Origin: a virus | Virus record (IMG/VR): IMGVR_UViG_3300042525_000031 | Location: 1 to 47,949 of that record | Direction: 5' to 3' (one strand) | Length of the DNA stretch: 47,949 nucleotides | Part shown: piece by piece, positions 1 through 8,279 of the stretch | Layout of the letters: each line of letters opens with the position of its first letter | How positions within the stretch are numbered: the first letter of the stretch is position 1 | Translations under genes and position numbers: made by a program | Notes under the pieces: model-generated | What the model was told of the DNA's origin: nothing | Database searches by the model: none | The model's input: the letters and a program-made list of their open reading frames with translations, nothing else

Positions 1-1259
1 GAAGCGCGTTCAGCCATTTCTGCGTCAATCATTTGCGCTTGTTCAACATCACGACGATTTAATGCTGCTTCTTTGGCTTGTACCAATTGTTCATCACTAA
101 GCTTGTCAAGAATACTTTCTATATTTTGATCGCTTGTTACCCCACCGACAGCGTATCCAGTTAAACCACCATCTGCTGCTCTTGCTTGAGGAGTAGGTGA
201 TCCAAACATTTGATTAACACCATAAGCCCCCATACCAAGCGCACCCAAAGTTTGCAATGTAGATGGAGGAGCTTGATAAACCGATTGCGTAGACTGCTGA
301 CCCAGCGGCAAGCCACGGATCATGTCGGACATAAAGCCCAACTGTTTATACGGATAGTTCTGTTGGTTGATGAAGTCCTGATACGCCATGTCCAGCGGAC
401 GCTGGGCTTGCTGTTGTTGCTGTGCGCCCAATTGACTTTGCAACTGAGTGATACCCATTCTTTGACCATACTCGGTTTGACCAAGTTGACCCAACTGACC
501 TGCGGCCTGCAATCCAGTTTGGAGACCCTGCATACCCAAACCAGCGCCGTACTGGCGTGACTGCTCGCCCATGCCTTGAGCTTGTAAACGCCGAGCCTGA
601 TCACGTTCAAATTGCTGCTGGGCGTTTTGGAACGCAGCTTGCCGACCTGTAGCCTCAATGCCTTGAAGTTGAGAATTTAAAGAACGCTGTGCTTCAGCAT
701 CTATGATTGCTGACCTGCTGCCACCAAACGCACCTTGTTGTACTGCTTGGGCTTGACGCATCGGTTGAGCAATTTGAAAATCCCGTAAAGCTTGAGCTTT
801 CTGGTAATCCACCACATTTTTAGCGTATGGATCCATGTAATCTTGAGCGGCTTGTTCGTTAAATTGACCGCCATAAAATCTACCACCTTGGTAATTTGTA
901 CCGAGCGCGCCGAGACCCGCCATGCCAGCAATGCTAGAACCAAGCCCTACTTGTTGGGATGGCTGCATCTGCTCTGCTGTCTCAAATGTTCTTTGTTGCA
1001 AAGGCTGGAACCCAGCAATCCGCTCACCACCGTATTGTTGGTACGGGTTCTGGCTAATGTCGGTAAGAGCCGCGCCTTTTGCCAGCGTATCTTTGGCATA
1101 GCCTTTGGCCCAATCGGGCAACTCCATTACGTTTGTTTGTGTTGTTTCCGCAGGTGGGCTGTCACCGCCGCCGTATATACGACCGCCGGGTTTTAACCGA
1201 GTTACGCACTCGCCAAGTGGTTCGCCTAATGCGTAAAGTTGTCTGCGTGAGTAGTTCAT
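1..1259 (-). CDS. Internal virion (DNA ejection-like) protein, C-terminus cut by window edge
   Basis: An open frame runs from ATG at 1259 to the window edge without a stop (at least 419 codons). It begins MNYSRRQLYALGEPLGECVT. The middle is rich in Gln and Ala with long predicted helices and contains the stretch YMDPYAKNVVDYQKAQALRD followed by GAFGGSRSAI. That pattern recurs in internal or ejected virion proteins of podovirus-like phages. The ATG overlaps the TGA of the upstream acetyltransferase gene (ATGA), so translation is probably coupled. It is the last visible gene of the late operon. The role in ejection is inferred from composition and position, not from a catalytic motif. Confidence 0.7.
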   Translation of the reverse strand, partial: MNYSRRQLYALGEPLGECVTRLKPGGRIYGGGDSPPAETTQTNVMELPDWAKGYAKDTLAKGAALTDISQNPYQQYGGERIAGFQPLQQRTFETAEQMQPSQQVGLGSSIAGMAGLGALGTNYQGGRFYGGQFNEQAAQDYMDPYAKNVVDYQKAQALRDFQIAQPMRQAQAVQQGAFGGSRSAIIDAEAQRSLNSQLQGIEATGRQAAFQNAQQQFERDQARRLQAQGMGEQSRQYGAGLGMQGLQTGLQAAGQLGQLGQTEYGQRMGITQLQSQLGAQQQQQAQRPLDMAYQDFINQQNYPYKQLGFMSDMIRGLPLGQQSTQSVYQAPPSTLQTLGALGMGAYGVNQMFGSPTPQARAADGGLTGYAVGGVTSDQNIESILDKLSDEQLVQAKEAALNRRDVEQAQMIDAEMAERA

Positions 1260-1732
1260 ACTGGCTCCGTGCTCAATATTTTTGTGTAGACTTTGTCGGT
1301 GTGCTTGTACCCGAGGTACTCAAACAGCCGAGAGTTGTCCAAATGAATTTTGGTGTGCATGATGATTCTGTTGACACCATCTTGCTTGAGCACGTCCTCG
1401 GCATACTGAAACAATCTAATTCCAGTACGGCCTTGACGGAATTCTTTCCTGAGAAAATATATGTCTTCAAAGGCGGTCTTGCAGGACATATAGTGTAAAT
1501 GCGGTTGCACAATAAAGATTATGTAACCAATCAAGTTCCCTTCAGCCCTGCATGTGACGCACCGCAACATACCGTTTACTGCCAAACGCCCGTAGGCCAA
1601 GTAGTCTGGCGCTAAGGGAAAATCTTTAGTTACACACAGTTCATCGTAATGTTCTTGCAAAATGTGCTGCAACTCATCCACAAACGTGGCTGGGTCTTCG
1701 TTGGCATATACGATGCTTGTGACTGCGTTCAT
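1256..1732 (-). CDS. GNAT-family N-acetyltransferase
   Basis: 158 aa. The central part contains the beta4-alpha3 core of a GNAT fold: EDIYFLRKEFRQGRTGIRLF carries the pyrophosphate-binding turn (RQGRTG), followed by an amphipathic helix and a C-terminal strand-turn NSRLFEYLGYKHTDKVYTKI typical of the family. It would transfer an acetyl group from acetyl-CoA to an amine. The substrate is unknown. It sits between two internal virion protein genes with 4-bp overlaps on both sides, so it is co-translated with structural proteins. It may modify a virion protein or a host target after injection. The family call is firm and the role is not. Confidence 0.8.
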   Translation of the reverse strand: MNAVTSIVYANEDPATFVDELQHILQEHYDELCVTKDFPLAPDYLAYGRLAVNGMLRCVTCRAEGNLIGYIIFIVQPHLHYMSCKTAFEDIYFLRKEFRQGRTGIRLFQYAEDVLKQDGVNRIIMHTKIHLDNSRLFEYLGYKHTDKVYTKILSTEPV

Positions 1733-3192
1733 GCTGGCAAATATTTTTCAGACCGGCTGTTCTTCGCAACCTTACCTTTACCCACAGTTTTACCGCGAGC
1801 TTTCTGAATCCTGTCCATCATGGCGTACAGCTTACGTGCGCCAGCCTCAGTCGAGCCGTTGCCCAACTCGGACACGATACGCGCAGGTATCACAAATTCA
1901 CCGTCGGCTAAACGTGCAGGTTGCTTTTTGCCTATCACAGCAGGGATAGAGTCAGACACGCCGTCACCGGGGCCACGAAGCAGTCGGCCACCATCTGAGT
2001 AACCACCAAGGTTGTACCGCGCATCGGACAAACCGCCAGAAGCCATCATGCCACCACCAGCAGCCCGTGGGACATACCGCTGGTTGTAATATTTTTGTTC
2101 CGTACCGTACGGGTCGGACATGGGTGTTGGGGTTGTTGCGTTGGCTTGGTAGTCAAACTGCTGGCCGGGGTCAGAATCAACGGGTTTTTTCTCTCTTGCT
2201 TTTGCGTCAGGTGTCAGCGCGGATGCGGCTAAGCTATACACTGACATTGGGTTTTCTTTAGCATAATTTACAAGGTTGTCAAAAGTCGCCCCCTTCTTCA
2301 GTGCTTCAAACCGCTGGGCGGTAGTCATGTTTTCTGGGGTAAGAGCGGGAGGGTTGGCGGTAGCAGTTGCTGCGGGCGAAGGTACTGGTCGCGCCAAGTT
2401 GTAGTTACCCTCCAAAAGCGCTTTTTGGTTTGTTATATCGTAATTAGCCATCCTTGGCGCTGAAGTATCCAAAGGCGCTTTCATACCCGGAGCAGTGCCT
2501 GCTGAGGTGTAATCCAGCATTGGAGCAGAGGGCGCAGTTGCGGTAACGGGAACGGGAACAACTGCTTGAGAGGGATACCCTATACCACCCATAGGACTAC
2601 CAGACCCGGTTACAGGGGCGGAGGCAGCAGGTAACTCTACAGGAGCGACCTCGACTCGAGGCATAGCCCGCGATACATTCCCAACAGAATCCACTACCGT
2701 ATGCCCTGCACTTGGTGGAGGTTGAAACACTTCCCCTGTTGGAAATTTACTTGCATCCACAATAGGGGCTGGGGGTGTTGCTACTGCCGCCGCTTCTGGG
2801 ACTGCCGTCGCCGCCGCTTCTGGAGCAACCGATGATGCGCCAGCTTGCATCAAAGAACCACTTAAACCAGCGCCACCATAAGCGCCCAAGCCAGCCATTA
2901 AGCCTTTCTTCAAGCTGCCTGTTGCTGCGGTATATCCACCACCCACCATCAAAGCTGCCATAGGAGCGCCAACACCAGTAGCGGCTAAGCCAGCGCCAAT
3001 GACCATCGGAAGCATGCGCTTCAAAAAACTTGCTTCGGGTAAACCTGTATGGGGGTTGATGGTCAAATGCCCGCCACCAGCCATAGCGATGTCGTTCAGG
3101 CTTTTTACTTCCCCTTTGGACATGTGAACAAGCACCGTATCGCCATTGCGACCATGCTTCTCAAGATGTTTTGCAGCGTGTTGTAGGCTCAT
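1729..3192 (-). CDS. Glycine-rich internal virion or tape-measure-like protein
   Basis: 487 aa from ATG 3192. The longer frame up to 3249 only adds a poor leader. The N-terminus (about residues 1-50) has GDTVLVHMSKGEVKSLNDIA and a Gly-rich turn. Residues 60-120 are hydrophobic and Gly/Ala-rich, with possible membrane-interacting helices. The middle is Pro/Ala/Thr-rich and low in complexity. The C-terminus contains GPGDGVSDSIPAVIGKKQPA, LADGEFVIPARIVSELGNGS and a basic tail. These C-terminal blocks recur in phage internal or tail proteins. Its position next to the ejection-type protein supports an internal or ejected component. No enzymatic motif is visible. Confidence 0.6.
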   Translation of the reverse strand: MSLQHAAKHLEKHGRNGDTVLVHMSKGEVKSLNDIAMAGGGHLTINPHTGLPEASFLKRMLPMVIGAGLAATGVGAPMAALMVGGGYTAATGSLKKGLMAGLGAYGGAGLSGSLMQAGASSVAPEAAATAVPEAAAVATPPAPIVDASKFPTGEVFQPPPSAGHTVVDSVGNVSRAMPRVEVAPVELPAASAPVTGSGSPMGGIGYPSQAVVPVPVTATAPSAPMLDYTSAGTAPGMKAPLDTSAPRMANYDITNQKALLEGNYNLARPVPSPAATATANPPALTPENMTTAQRFEALKKGATFDNLVNYAKENPMSVYSLAASALTPDAKAREKKPVDSDPGQQFDYQANATTPTPMSDPYGTEQKYYNQRYVPRAAGGGMMASGGLSDARYNLGGYSDGGRLLRGPGDGVSDSIPAVIGKKQPARLADGEFVIPARIVSELGNGSTEAGARKLYAMMDRIQKARGKTVGKGKVAKNSRSEKYLPA

Positions 3193-3226
3193 TTTTGCCT
3201 CATAAATAGGGGGTTGGTGGACTTTA

Positions 3227-3871
3227 TCATGTTGAGAGCGCGGACACAAACGAAAGTGTGGCTACCACAGACTGGGTAGACGGCTTGGTTGGCGTGCCAG
3301 AAGCGTTTAAATGCTGGATGGTTACAGCGGCATCGGTTGGCGACCAGTAAATTTCTACATAGTCATTTGCATCCATTTCCAAGAAATAATTCCAGCCAAT
3401 GATTGAGTGACCGGGTGTACCACCGTGGCTGTTGGGGATTGAGACAAATCCGGTTGAGCCTGTGATGTCTACGTTATTCTGTTTCAGCCAAATATAAACA
3501 TCGTGCAGTTGCACGTCTGTGTTTTGAAACTGCGCACTAAACTGAAGGTTGTATATACCTGAATTGGCTACTGTAATCTTGGATGTAGCAATCGACACCT
3601 CATTGGAAAAATCCGTGGTGTTAAGCGTCATCAACGTGGCTGTGTTTGCCGTGGTTACCTGATCTTGGTCGCTGGAGAATGCCCCGTACGGGAAGCGGAT
3701 AAACCGCCCGCCGGACTCACCCAAAAGCGCCCCGGTCAGGTTGTCAAGCTGGTTGAAATACAGGCGCAGGATGTTTGAGTACTGCTCAATAAACTCGGCG
3801 TTGTACTCGTTCGGAGCCGCTGGCAGTCGTGGCTGGACGACTGGGCGATATCGGTTGATGATGGTTGCCAT
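3227..3871 (-). CDS. Virion protein with C1q/TNF-like beta-sandwich
   Basis: 214 aa. Residues 1-70 form a helical attachment part (NEYNAEFIEQYSNILRLYFN). The C-terminal two thirds is beta-rich, with the alternating pattern YNLQFSAQFQNTDVQLHDVY and the strands IIGWNYFLEM and DYVEIYW expected of a C1q/TNF-like jelly roll. Such domains trimerise and act as decoration or receptor-contact modules in phages. It directly follows the large nozzle-like gene and shares one base with it (ATGG/TGA junction at 3871). The fold is inferred by eye from strand pattern only. Confidence 0.5.
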   Translation of the reverse strand: MATIINRYRPVVQPRLPAAPNEYNAEFIEQYSNILRLYFNQLDNLTGALLGESGGRFIRFPYGAFSSDQDQVTTANTATLMTLNTTDFSNEVSIATSKITVANSGIYNLQFSAQFQNTDVQLHDVYIWLKQNNVDITGSTGFVSIPNSHGGTPGHSIIGWNYFLEMDANDYVEIYWSPTDAAVTIQHLNASGTPTKPSTQSVVATLSFVSALST

Positions 3872-6108
3872 CAGCGCCTGCCGTCTGGTCTGATGTCAAT
3901 CCGAGGCACACCCAACTGCCACTGAACACCAAGCTCGTCTGAACTTACCTTAAACGCCATCTGACGACCACGAATCCGCACATACACCTGTTGGGTGAAC
4001 TCTTGGATGGCATAGGTTCTGGTGTTCTGGTAGTTCTGCGTACTGACCACATCAGGATTGTTTGAGTTGCCATACGGCGCACCTGAGTTGGCGCGGGGCA
4101 GTACCGTAAACATGGCGGTCGGCTGGTTCACATTCGATCCGTCAAACGTCAAGTCAGGGATCAATCTCCAGACAAACCCAAAGTTGTGTCCATCCCCAAT
4201 GTCAAAATCAGAAGAAGTCACCTGCGCCACAATCGGCACGGACGGGTTCACTGTGCCGTCATCCACTCCGCTCTCATGGTACAGAAGCTGTGCGTTTGAG
4301 TTGCCACCTGCCACGCCGTATGTGGTTGCCATTGGGAATGAGCGAAGGGAACTGTCCAACCATGCTGTGCGGCCTTGGTTTAGATTCTGGTAGTTGTCCC
4401 AGTCGCCGTAATACCAAGTGTTTTCCAAGTGGTTGTAGATCACATAGCGGTTAACCACGGATGAGTTGGCAGAACAATACTGCCACCATACTTCACTGTA
4501 ACCCTCGTTTGTCCCCGCGCAAAACTGAAACGCTTGCTCAAGGTTGATGTCGTTAAACACGTATTCACGCAGGGTAGACGGCAAGGTCTGCACCCGACCA
4601 GAGTACATGTAAAACTTGTCTGTACCCATCCAGTAGGTGATGTTGTTAGCGGTTGCTATCGCATTTGGCCCAGCAATAGATATGTTGTCGCCCATGATCT
4701 GGAAACTCCAGACATACGGTGGGCCAAGGTACTGCATGGAATAAATGGCTGAATCCGTCAACACCAAAATTTCTTGTCGGGTCTGCATGGCGGTCACAAT
4801 TTGTGAACCATGACTCAGTCGGTAGCTACCCGCTTGGTTTGTTACAGCCGGAATCCATGTAGCAAAACTTTCTTGGTCAGACCAACGTATCAGCAAGGGG
4901 TCTTGGACGGTAGTGCCGTAGTCGTTTACACCAAACGCAAGAACAAACCTTGAGGCATCCGACACCATAACGAAGTTGGCAACCGTTGGGCAAGATGAGT
5001 CAGTGGTAATCGTCCCGGACTTTGTAACAACAGCGGTGCTTGGGCCAAGGTATTGGCCTCGGTTGAATGTGCTGGCAGATGCTGCGTTTGCCCAGTAGTA
5101 CAACGCACCGCCACGGGGGTTGAAGATCAGGTCTTCGCCAAAGTTTGACTGGCTCCACAAACGAAGCTGAATGCCGATACCTGTAGCCGCAGGAGAACCC
5201 CAGCCCGTGAATGTGGTGGACTGCGTCACTATTGCATTGTCGGCGTGGGAGGCGGCTGCGCCTGAACCCGTCCCACTCAACCCACGGGTACATCCCAAGA
5301 ATTGCGTTGAATTTTTACTTGTGTAAGAGATGTTCTCTGAGTCGATCAAGATGTTTCCGGCTGCTGTAAACGCAGTTGTTGAATCAACCGTGATTGTGGT
5401 GACGGAGTTGTTTATTGAGCCGTTAAGTTGGTTTGTTGCTGTACCAAAAACGATACCGCCCCAAGTACCTGCGCCCCAGCCCACATTCAGAGAGTAAATA
5501 TCTACACCCGTTGTAATCTGATATGCGGCAACCACTGATGCTCCGCCGTTGCCCGAGTCCCCTGCGGCTGCATTGACTGAAGCTGTGATGGTGTATGAGT
5601 TTGAACTGACGTAGCTGGTGATCTGGAACTCTGCGTTCAAGATGGCGGCAGTGATGTTGCCACCCAAAGATACCGCGCCGCTAAACGTAACGAAGTCCCC
5701 TGCCTGCGCACCGTGGGCGATATCCGTGACTGTGATGATTGGCGACCCCGTGGTTGCGGCAAAGGTGGCTTCGCCTGCGGTGGTGGTAGAGCGCAATGGG
5801 GTAACGTCGTACACCAAGCCGTTTGGCCCGTTCTGGATGTAGTACTTGAGGTTTGTGCCTATCGCCAACAGGTTGTAGCCTGTTAAATTAAGCCAGTTCC
5901 ACATACCCCTAGCAACACCCCAAAGCGTACCCGTTGGGGGTTTTAACGCAGATACAGTTGTTCCCGTGTCGGCTGCCCACCCGCCAATCTTTTCTGGCTG
6001 GCCTGAGCGGAACCGAATTTTGTTGGAGGCGTAATAACCACCCTCGTTAGAGTAGGAGGTGTTTTCTCTGTTTACACCGGGTCTGAACAGCAATTTCTGG
6101 AGTGGCAT
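3871..6108 (-). CDS. Tail nozzle / stabilisation-like structural protein
   Basis: 745 aa. The N-terminus MPLQKLLFRPGVNRENTSYS followed by GGYYASNKIRFRSGQPEKIG is characteristic of a conserved large podovirus tail protein, probably the distal tail tube or nozzle. The protein is almost all beta with WGVARGMWNW and many aromatic strand motifs, consistent with a propeller-like fold. Around residues 228-290 there is an inserted module (INNSVTTITVDS ... ASHADNAIV) that also occurs in the neck protein at 20274-21200. It lies just after the M15 endolysin in the late operon. The assignment is by family resemblance and position. Confidence 0.55.
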   Translation of the reverse strand: MPLQKLLFRPGVNRENTSYSNEGGYYASNKIRFRSGQPEKIGGWAADTGTTVSALKPPTGTLWGVARGMWNWLNLTGYNLLAIGTNLKYYIQNGPNGLVYDVTPLRSTTTAGEATFAATTGSPIITVTDIAHGAQAGDFVTFSGAVSLGGNITAAILNAEFQITSYVSSNSYTITASVNAAAGDSGNGGASVVAAYQITTGVDIYSLNVGWGAGTWGGIVFGTATNQLNGSINNSVTTITVDSTTAFTAAGNILIDSENISYTSKNSTQFLGCTRGLSGTGSGAAASHADNAIVTQSTTFTGWGSPAATGIGIQLRLWSQSNFGEDLIFNPRGGALYYWANAASASTFNRGQYLGPSTAVVTKSGTITTDSSCPTVANFVMVSDASRFVLAFGVNDYGTTVQDPLLIRWSDQESFATWIPAVTNQAGSYRLSHGSQIVTAMQTRQEILVLTDSAIYSMQYLGPPYVWSFQIMGDNISIAGPNAIATANNITYWMGTDKFYMYSGRVQTLPSTLREYVFNDINLEQAFQFCAGTNEGYSEVWWQYCSANSSVVNRYVIYNHLENTWYYGDWDNYQNLNQGRTAWLDSSLRSFPMATTYGVAGGNSNAQLLYHESGVDDGTVNPSVPIVAQVTSSDFDIGDGHNFGFVWRLIPDLTFDGSNVNQPTAMFTVLPRANSGAPYGNSNNPDVVSTQNYQNTRTYAIQEFTQQVYVRIRGRQMAFKVSSDELGVQWQLGVPRIDIRPDGRR

Positions 6109-6110
6109 GA

Positions 6111-6578
6111 TTAAGCTACAAGTCCGGGAACATATTGCGTTTTACCAGCGACTTTCATGGCGGTCAACTCCTGCTTCTTTAAGTTGTCTGGGTTGTAACT
6201 CACATGCACCCAACCACTGTCAGGAATGCCGGGGGTGTAGAACTCCAGAATCAACTGGGTGTAGTCCAGATTATCCATGATCCACTGCGCCAACTCCGCA
6301 TTTGGTACGCCGGGAATCTCTATATCGGCTGCTTGGCCCTTGCAATGGTCTGAGGTACGAGACCCATTTACCGCTGCATTTGAGTCAGGAGAGCGATACC
6401 CAGAGTTCACCTTGACACCTTTTTGGAAGTGATCGCGGATTGGCTGGAGAACACGTTCAGCCAAGATTTTGAGGTACTCGGTTTCAACTGGCCCGGGGGT
6501 GTTGTCCAAGCCCATGCGCAGGGCGGTCTCAGATTTGGTTAGTTCGTGCAGGGAGAAATTGGCGGTCAACTGGGTCAT
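6111..6578 (-). CDS. M15-family peptidase endolysin
   Basis: 155 aa, the length of a single-domain M15A peptidase. The zinc site is complete: SGYRSP at 59-64, then SDHCKGQAADIEI with H78 and D85, and WVHVSY with H125. Enzymes of this type cleave D-Ala-D-Ala or L-Ala-D-Glu bonds in peptidoglycan. Its stop-start overlap with the Rz gene (ATGA at 6575-6578) places it in a lysis cassette. No signal peptide is seen, so export through a holin is expected. Candidate holins are the membrane proteins at 7039-7365 and 7358-7699. Confidence 0.88.
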   Translation of the reverse strand: MTQLTANFSLHELTKSETALRMGLDNTPGPVETEYLKILAERVLQPIRDHFQKGVKVNSGYRSPDSNAAVNGSRTSDHCKGQAADIEIPGVPNAELAQWIMDNLDYTQLILEFYTPGIPDSGWVHVSYNPDNLKKQELTAMKVAGKTQYVPGLVA

Positions 6579-7042
6579 TTCATGCTCCTCACTTGGTTGT
6601 ACTGGTCGATGCAGGTGTTGAGTTGCCGGATGGCTTGATCGCCTCGGGCGGTGAGATCGACAAGAGCTTGAGCAACTCGTCCGTCAAGCTCGGCTCTTGT
6701 TTCTGTATTTCCACTGGCAGCGGTGGATGGCTCGGACACTGACACGGGGCAGTCGGGCGCTTTGACAGGAATGAACAACTTGCGCTCGCCAGAGGCAAGA
6801 TCAGTACGAAGCTTAATTTCTTTAATCCGTGCAACATCGTTGGCTTTCTTCAAGGTCTGGGCGTAGGTCTGGGCAACCTCCGCCATGCGTTGTTCTGTCT
6901 CCCGTGCCTGCTCGTTTAAACGGGCGATCTCTATTTGCTGGCGCTCATACTCATCCTGCTCTCCACTGTAATACCCAGCCCCAAAACTGCCAAGTAGGGC
7001 AAGTACGATGCCAAGCAAAACATATGGGTTGAGCAAAGTCAT
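6575..7042 (-). CDS. Rz: Rz-like inner membrane spanin
   Basis: 155 aa. One N-terminal membrane anchor (YVLLGIVLALLGSFGAGYY, about residues 7-25) is followed by a long charged coiled coil (EYERQQIEIARLNEQARETE) and a periplasmic C-terminus with Cys. This is the architecture of the i-spanin Rz, which spans the periplasm and fuses the two membranes in the last step of lysis. A lipoprotein frame is nested inside it (6589-6837), the classic Rz/Rz1 arrangement. It overlaps the endolysin and the upstream membrane gene by 4 bp each. Confidence 0.85.
   Translation of the reverse strand: MTLLNPYVLLGIVLALLGSFGAGYYSGEQDEYERQQIEIARLNEQARETEQRMAEVAQTYAQTLKKANDVARIKEIKLRTDLASGERKLFIPVKAPDCPVSVSEPSTAASGNTETRAELDGRVAQALVDLTARGDQAIRQLNTCIDQYNQVRSMK
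6589..6837 (-). CDS. Rz1: Rz1-like outer membrane lipoprotein spanin, nested within Rz
   Basis: 82 aa from ATG 6837, entirely inside Rz in another frame. It begins MLHGLKKLSFVLILPLASAS and is followed by Cys20, a basic-hydrophobic lipoprotein signal with a relaxed lipobox (SAS-C). The mature part is short and Pro-rich (RPTAPCQCPSHPPLP), as in Rz1 o-spanins. The lipobox lacks Leu at -3, the one departure from the standard motif. Position, size, signal and Pro content all agree with an o-spanin, which implies a host with an outer membrane. Confidence 0.75.
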   Translation of the reverse strand: MLHGLKKLSFVLILPLASASCSFLSKRPTAPCQCPSHPPLPVEIQKQEPSLTDELLKLLSISPPEAIKPSGNSTPASTSTTK

Positions 7043-7365
7043 TCGTTGGTCTTTCCACGGACGTAGGCAGTTGCCGCCATGAACGCCACCACAATCGTAC
7101 CCATCGCAGCGCAGTAGGTGGTCACCAAACCATTCAGGGCATTGACCTTGTCTAGTGCAACCAGTTCAGATGCCAAGTAAGCAATGAGTACAGGCGGTGC
7201 AACCAAAGCTGCCCAAGCCATGATCCTTTGCTGGTCGGCCATCTTGTCCATGTTTTCGATTTGCATCATGCGCTCAGAGCGAGCTAACTCCGTGTCCGTC
7301 ACCACGCCGTCGTGGTTGGTGTCAAATTCGTTGTAGGTTGAGTCTTTTTCAAGTTGCTTACTCAT
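7039..7365 (-). CDS. Two-span membrane protein with EF-hand loop, holin candidate
   Basis: 108 aa from ATG 7365. The N-terminal part holds a canonical 12-residue EF-hand calcium loop, DTNHDGVVTDTE (residues 15-26), with Asp, Asn, Asp, Thr and Glu at the ligand positions. Two hydrophobic helices follow (about residues 47-70 and 78-100, IMAWAALVAPPVLIAYLA and TYCAAMGTIVVAFMAATA) and then a basic tail. Size, topology and position next to the spanins fit a holin, but no holin family signature was recognised. Calcium binding is inferred from the loop alone. Confidence 0.6.
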   Translation of the reverse strand: MSKQLEKDSTYNEFDTNHDGVVTDTELARSERMMQIENMDKMADQQRIMAWAALVAPPVLIAYLASELVALDKVNALNGLVTTYCAAMGTIVVAFMAATAYVRGKTNE

Positions 7366-7699
7366 GTTTTTTCCTCCGGTCAAAAATGGGGTTGTCCTCA
7401 AACTCTTTCGGACTGTCCCGATTCTTCCTCTCAATTTCCCGTCTCAGTTTCTCCACCTTCTCCAACTGCTGTTTGGCATCGTTCCTTGTCTCCAGTATGT
7501 CCAGATACATGAACGCCAACAACGGCAGCATCAAGGCCACCAACAAAACCGCTACCACCCAGCCCACCATTCCCATCACAAGCTCCTCAGTTGTTTCAAC
7601 CACAGGAACCACGTCCACAGGTACAGGATAAGAATAAGGGCTAGGACGGCTGCTCCCGCTCGCAGGTTTTGGCTTCTTTCCCTTTGGTGTCGTTGCCAT
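7358..7699 (-). CDS. Membrane protein with coiled-coil tail
   Basis: 113 aa. A Lys/Pro-rich N-terminus is followed by one strong transmembrane helix (MVGWVVAVLLVALMLPLLAF, about residues 44-65) and a charged coiled coil (NDAKQQLEKVEKLRREIERK). Its first 124 bp are read in a different frame from the end of the next upstream gene (7576-8271), an unusually long overlap. It may belong to the lysis cassette as holin or anti-holin, or be a virion membrane component. An SD-like GGAG lies about 11 nt before the ATG. Confidence 0.6.
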   Translation of the reverse strand: MATTPKGKKPKPASGSSRPSPYSYPVPVDVVPVVETTEELVMGMVGWVVAVLLVALMLPLLAFMYLDILETRNDAKQQLEKVEKLRREIERKNRDSPKEFEDNPIFDRRKKHE

Positions 7700-8271
7700 C
7701 TCAATCTTCGCTCCCGTTGTTCCTGTGCAAGTCTGGCAGCTTCTTGTTCAGCGGCTATGACATCCCGCATCTCAAACACTTTGCTGTACAGCGCACCCAT
7801 TTCGGGAGGGCTTTGATACACCATCGTTTCCCTTATTGTCTTCTCCAACTCCGCCATCTGATCCTGCGCCATGACCCGCTTCAATGCGGCTTCCATTTGA
7901 TTTTGGTCAGGTTCGTAGACGTTTCTGGACTTCTCCTCCTCTTCCCGAATGTGTGCAGCTAACTGCTCTTGAATCTTGAAGAACTCGGTAAGCTGCTTGA
8001 CAACCCCCACCATGACTTCGGTTTCGTCAACGGCAACGAACTTGTCTTTCTTTTTCGCCACAGGCTTGGGCGTTGACTGTTTTGCCTTGGGTTTAAAGAA
8101 GTTACTAAAGTTACTCCAAAATCCAGTAACTTCCCTATAAACGCCAACAGCCTCGTCAACTGTGCTTTTGACCTCCATGAAAGAAGTCTTCGCCTGCTTG
8201 TATAGCTCACAACCTTCCTTGATGGCTGCGACGCAAGCATTGGCGGCAAAGAGGAGGCTGATCGGATCAAT
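7576..8271 (-). CDS. Coiled-coil protein with C-terminal membrane anchor; probable AUU start
   Basis: The frame is open from just after an in-frame TAA at 8275-8277, but the first ATG is only at 8178. The 31 residues before it read IDPISLLFAANACVAAIKEG and onward, matching the usual start of a phage structural or membrane-associated family (M-DP-hydrophobic-A). The only initiation signal is GAGGT (8277-8281) about 5 nt before AUU (8269-8271). I therefore place the start at AUU, giving 231 aa. The central region is Lys-rich and coiled coil. Residues near the C-terminus (AAVLALILILYLWTWFLWL) form a membrane anchor. If AUU is not used, the ATG product is 200 aa. Confidence 0.6.
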   Translation of the reverse strand: MDPISLLFAANACVAAIKEGCELYKQAKTSFMEVKSTVDEAVGVYREVTGFWSNFSNFFKPKAKQSTPKPVAKKKDKFVAVDETEVMVGVVKQLTEFFKIQEQLAAHIREEEEKSRNVYEPDQNQMEAALKRVMAQDQMAELEKTIRETMVYQSPPEMGALYSKVFEMRDVIAAEQEAARLAQEQRERRLRWQRHQRERSQNLRAGAAVLALILILYLWTWFLWLKQLRSL

Positions 8272-8279
8272 TTTTTACC

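Noticed and set aside
7959-8270. 103-codon minus-strand frame starting at TTG 8270
   Set aside because: It overlaps the better coiled-coil frame. Its translation is Ser/Arg/Leu-rich shadow sequence, and the extended AUU frame explains the same SD.
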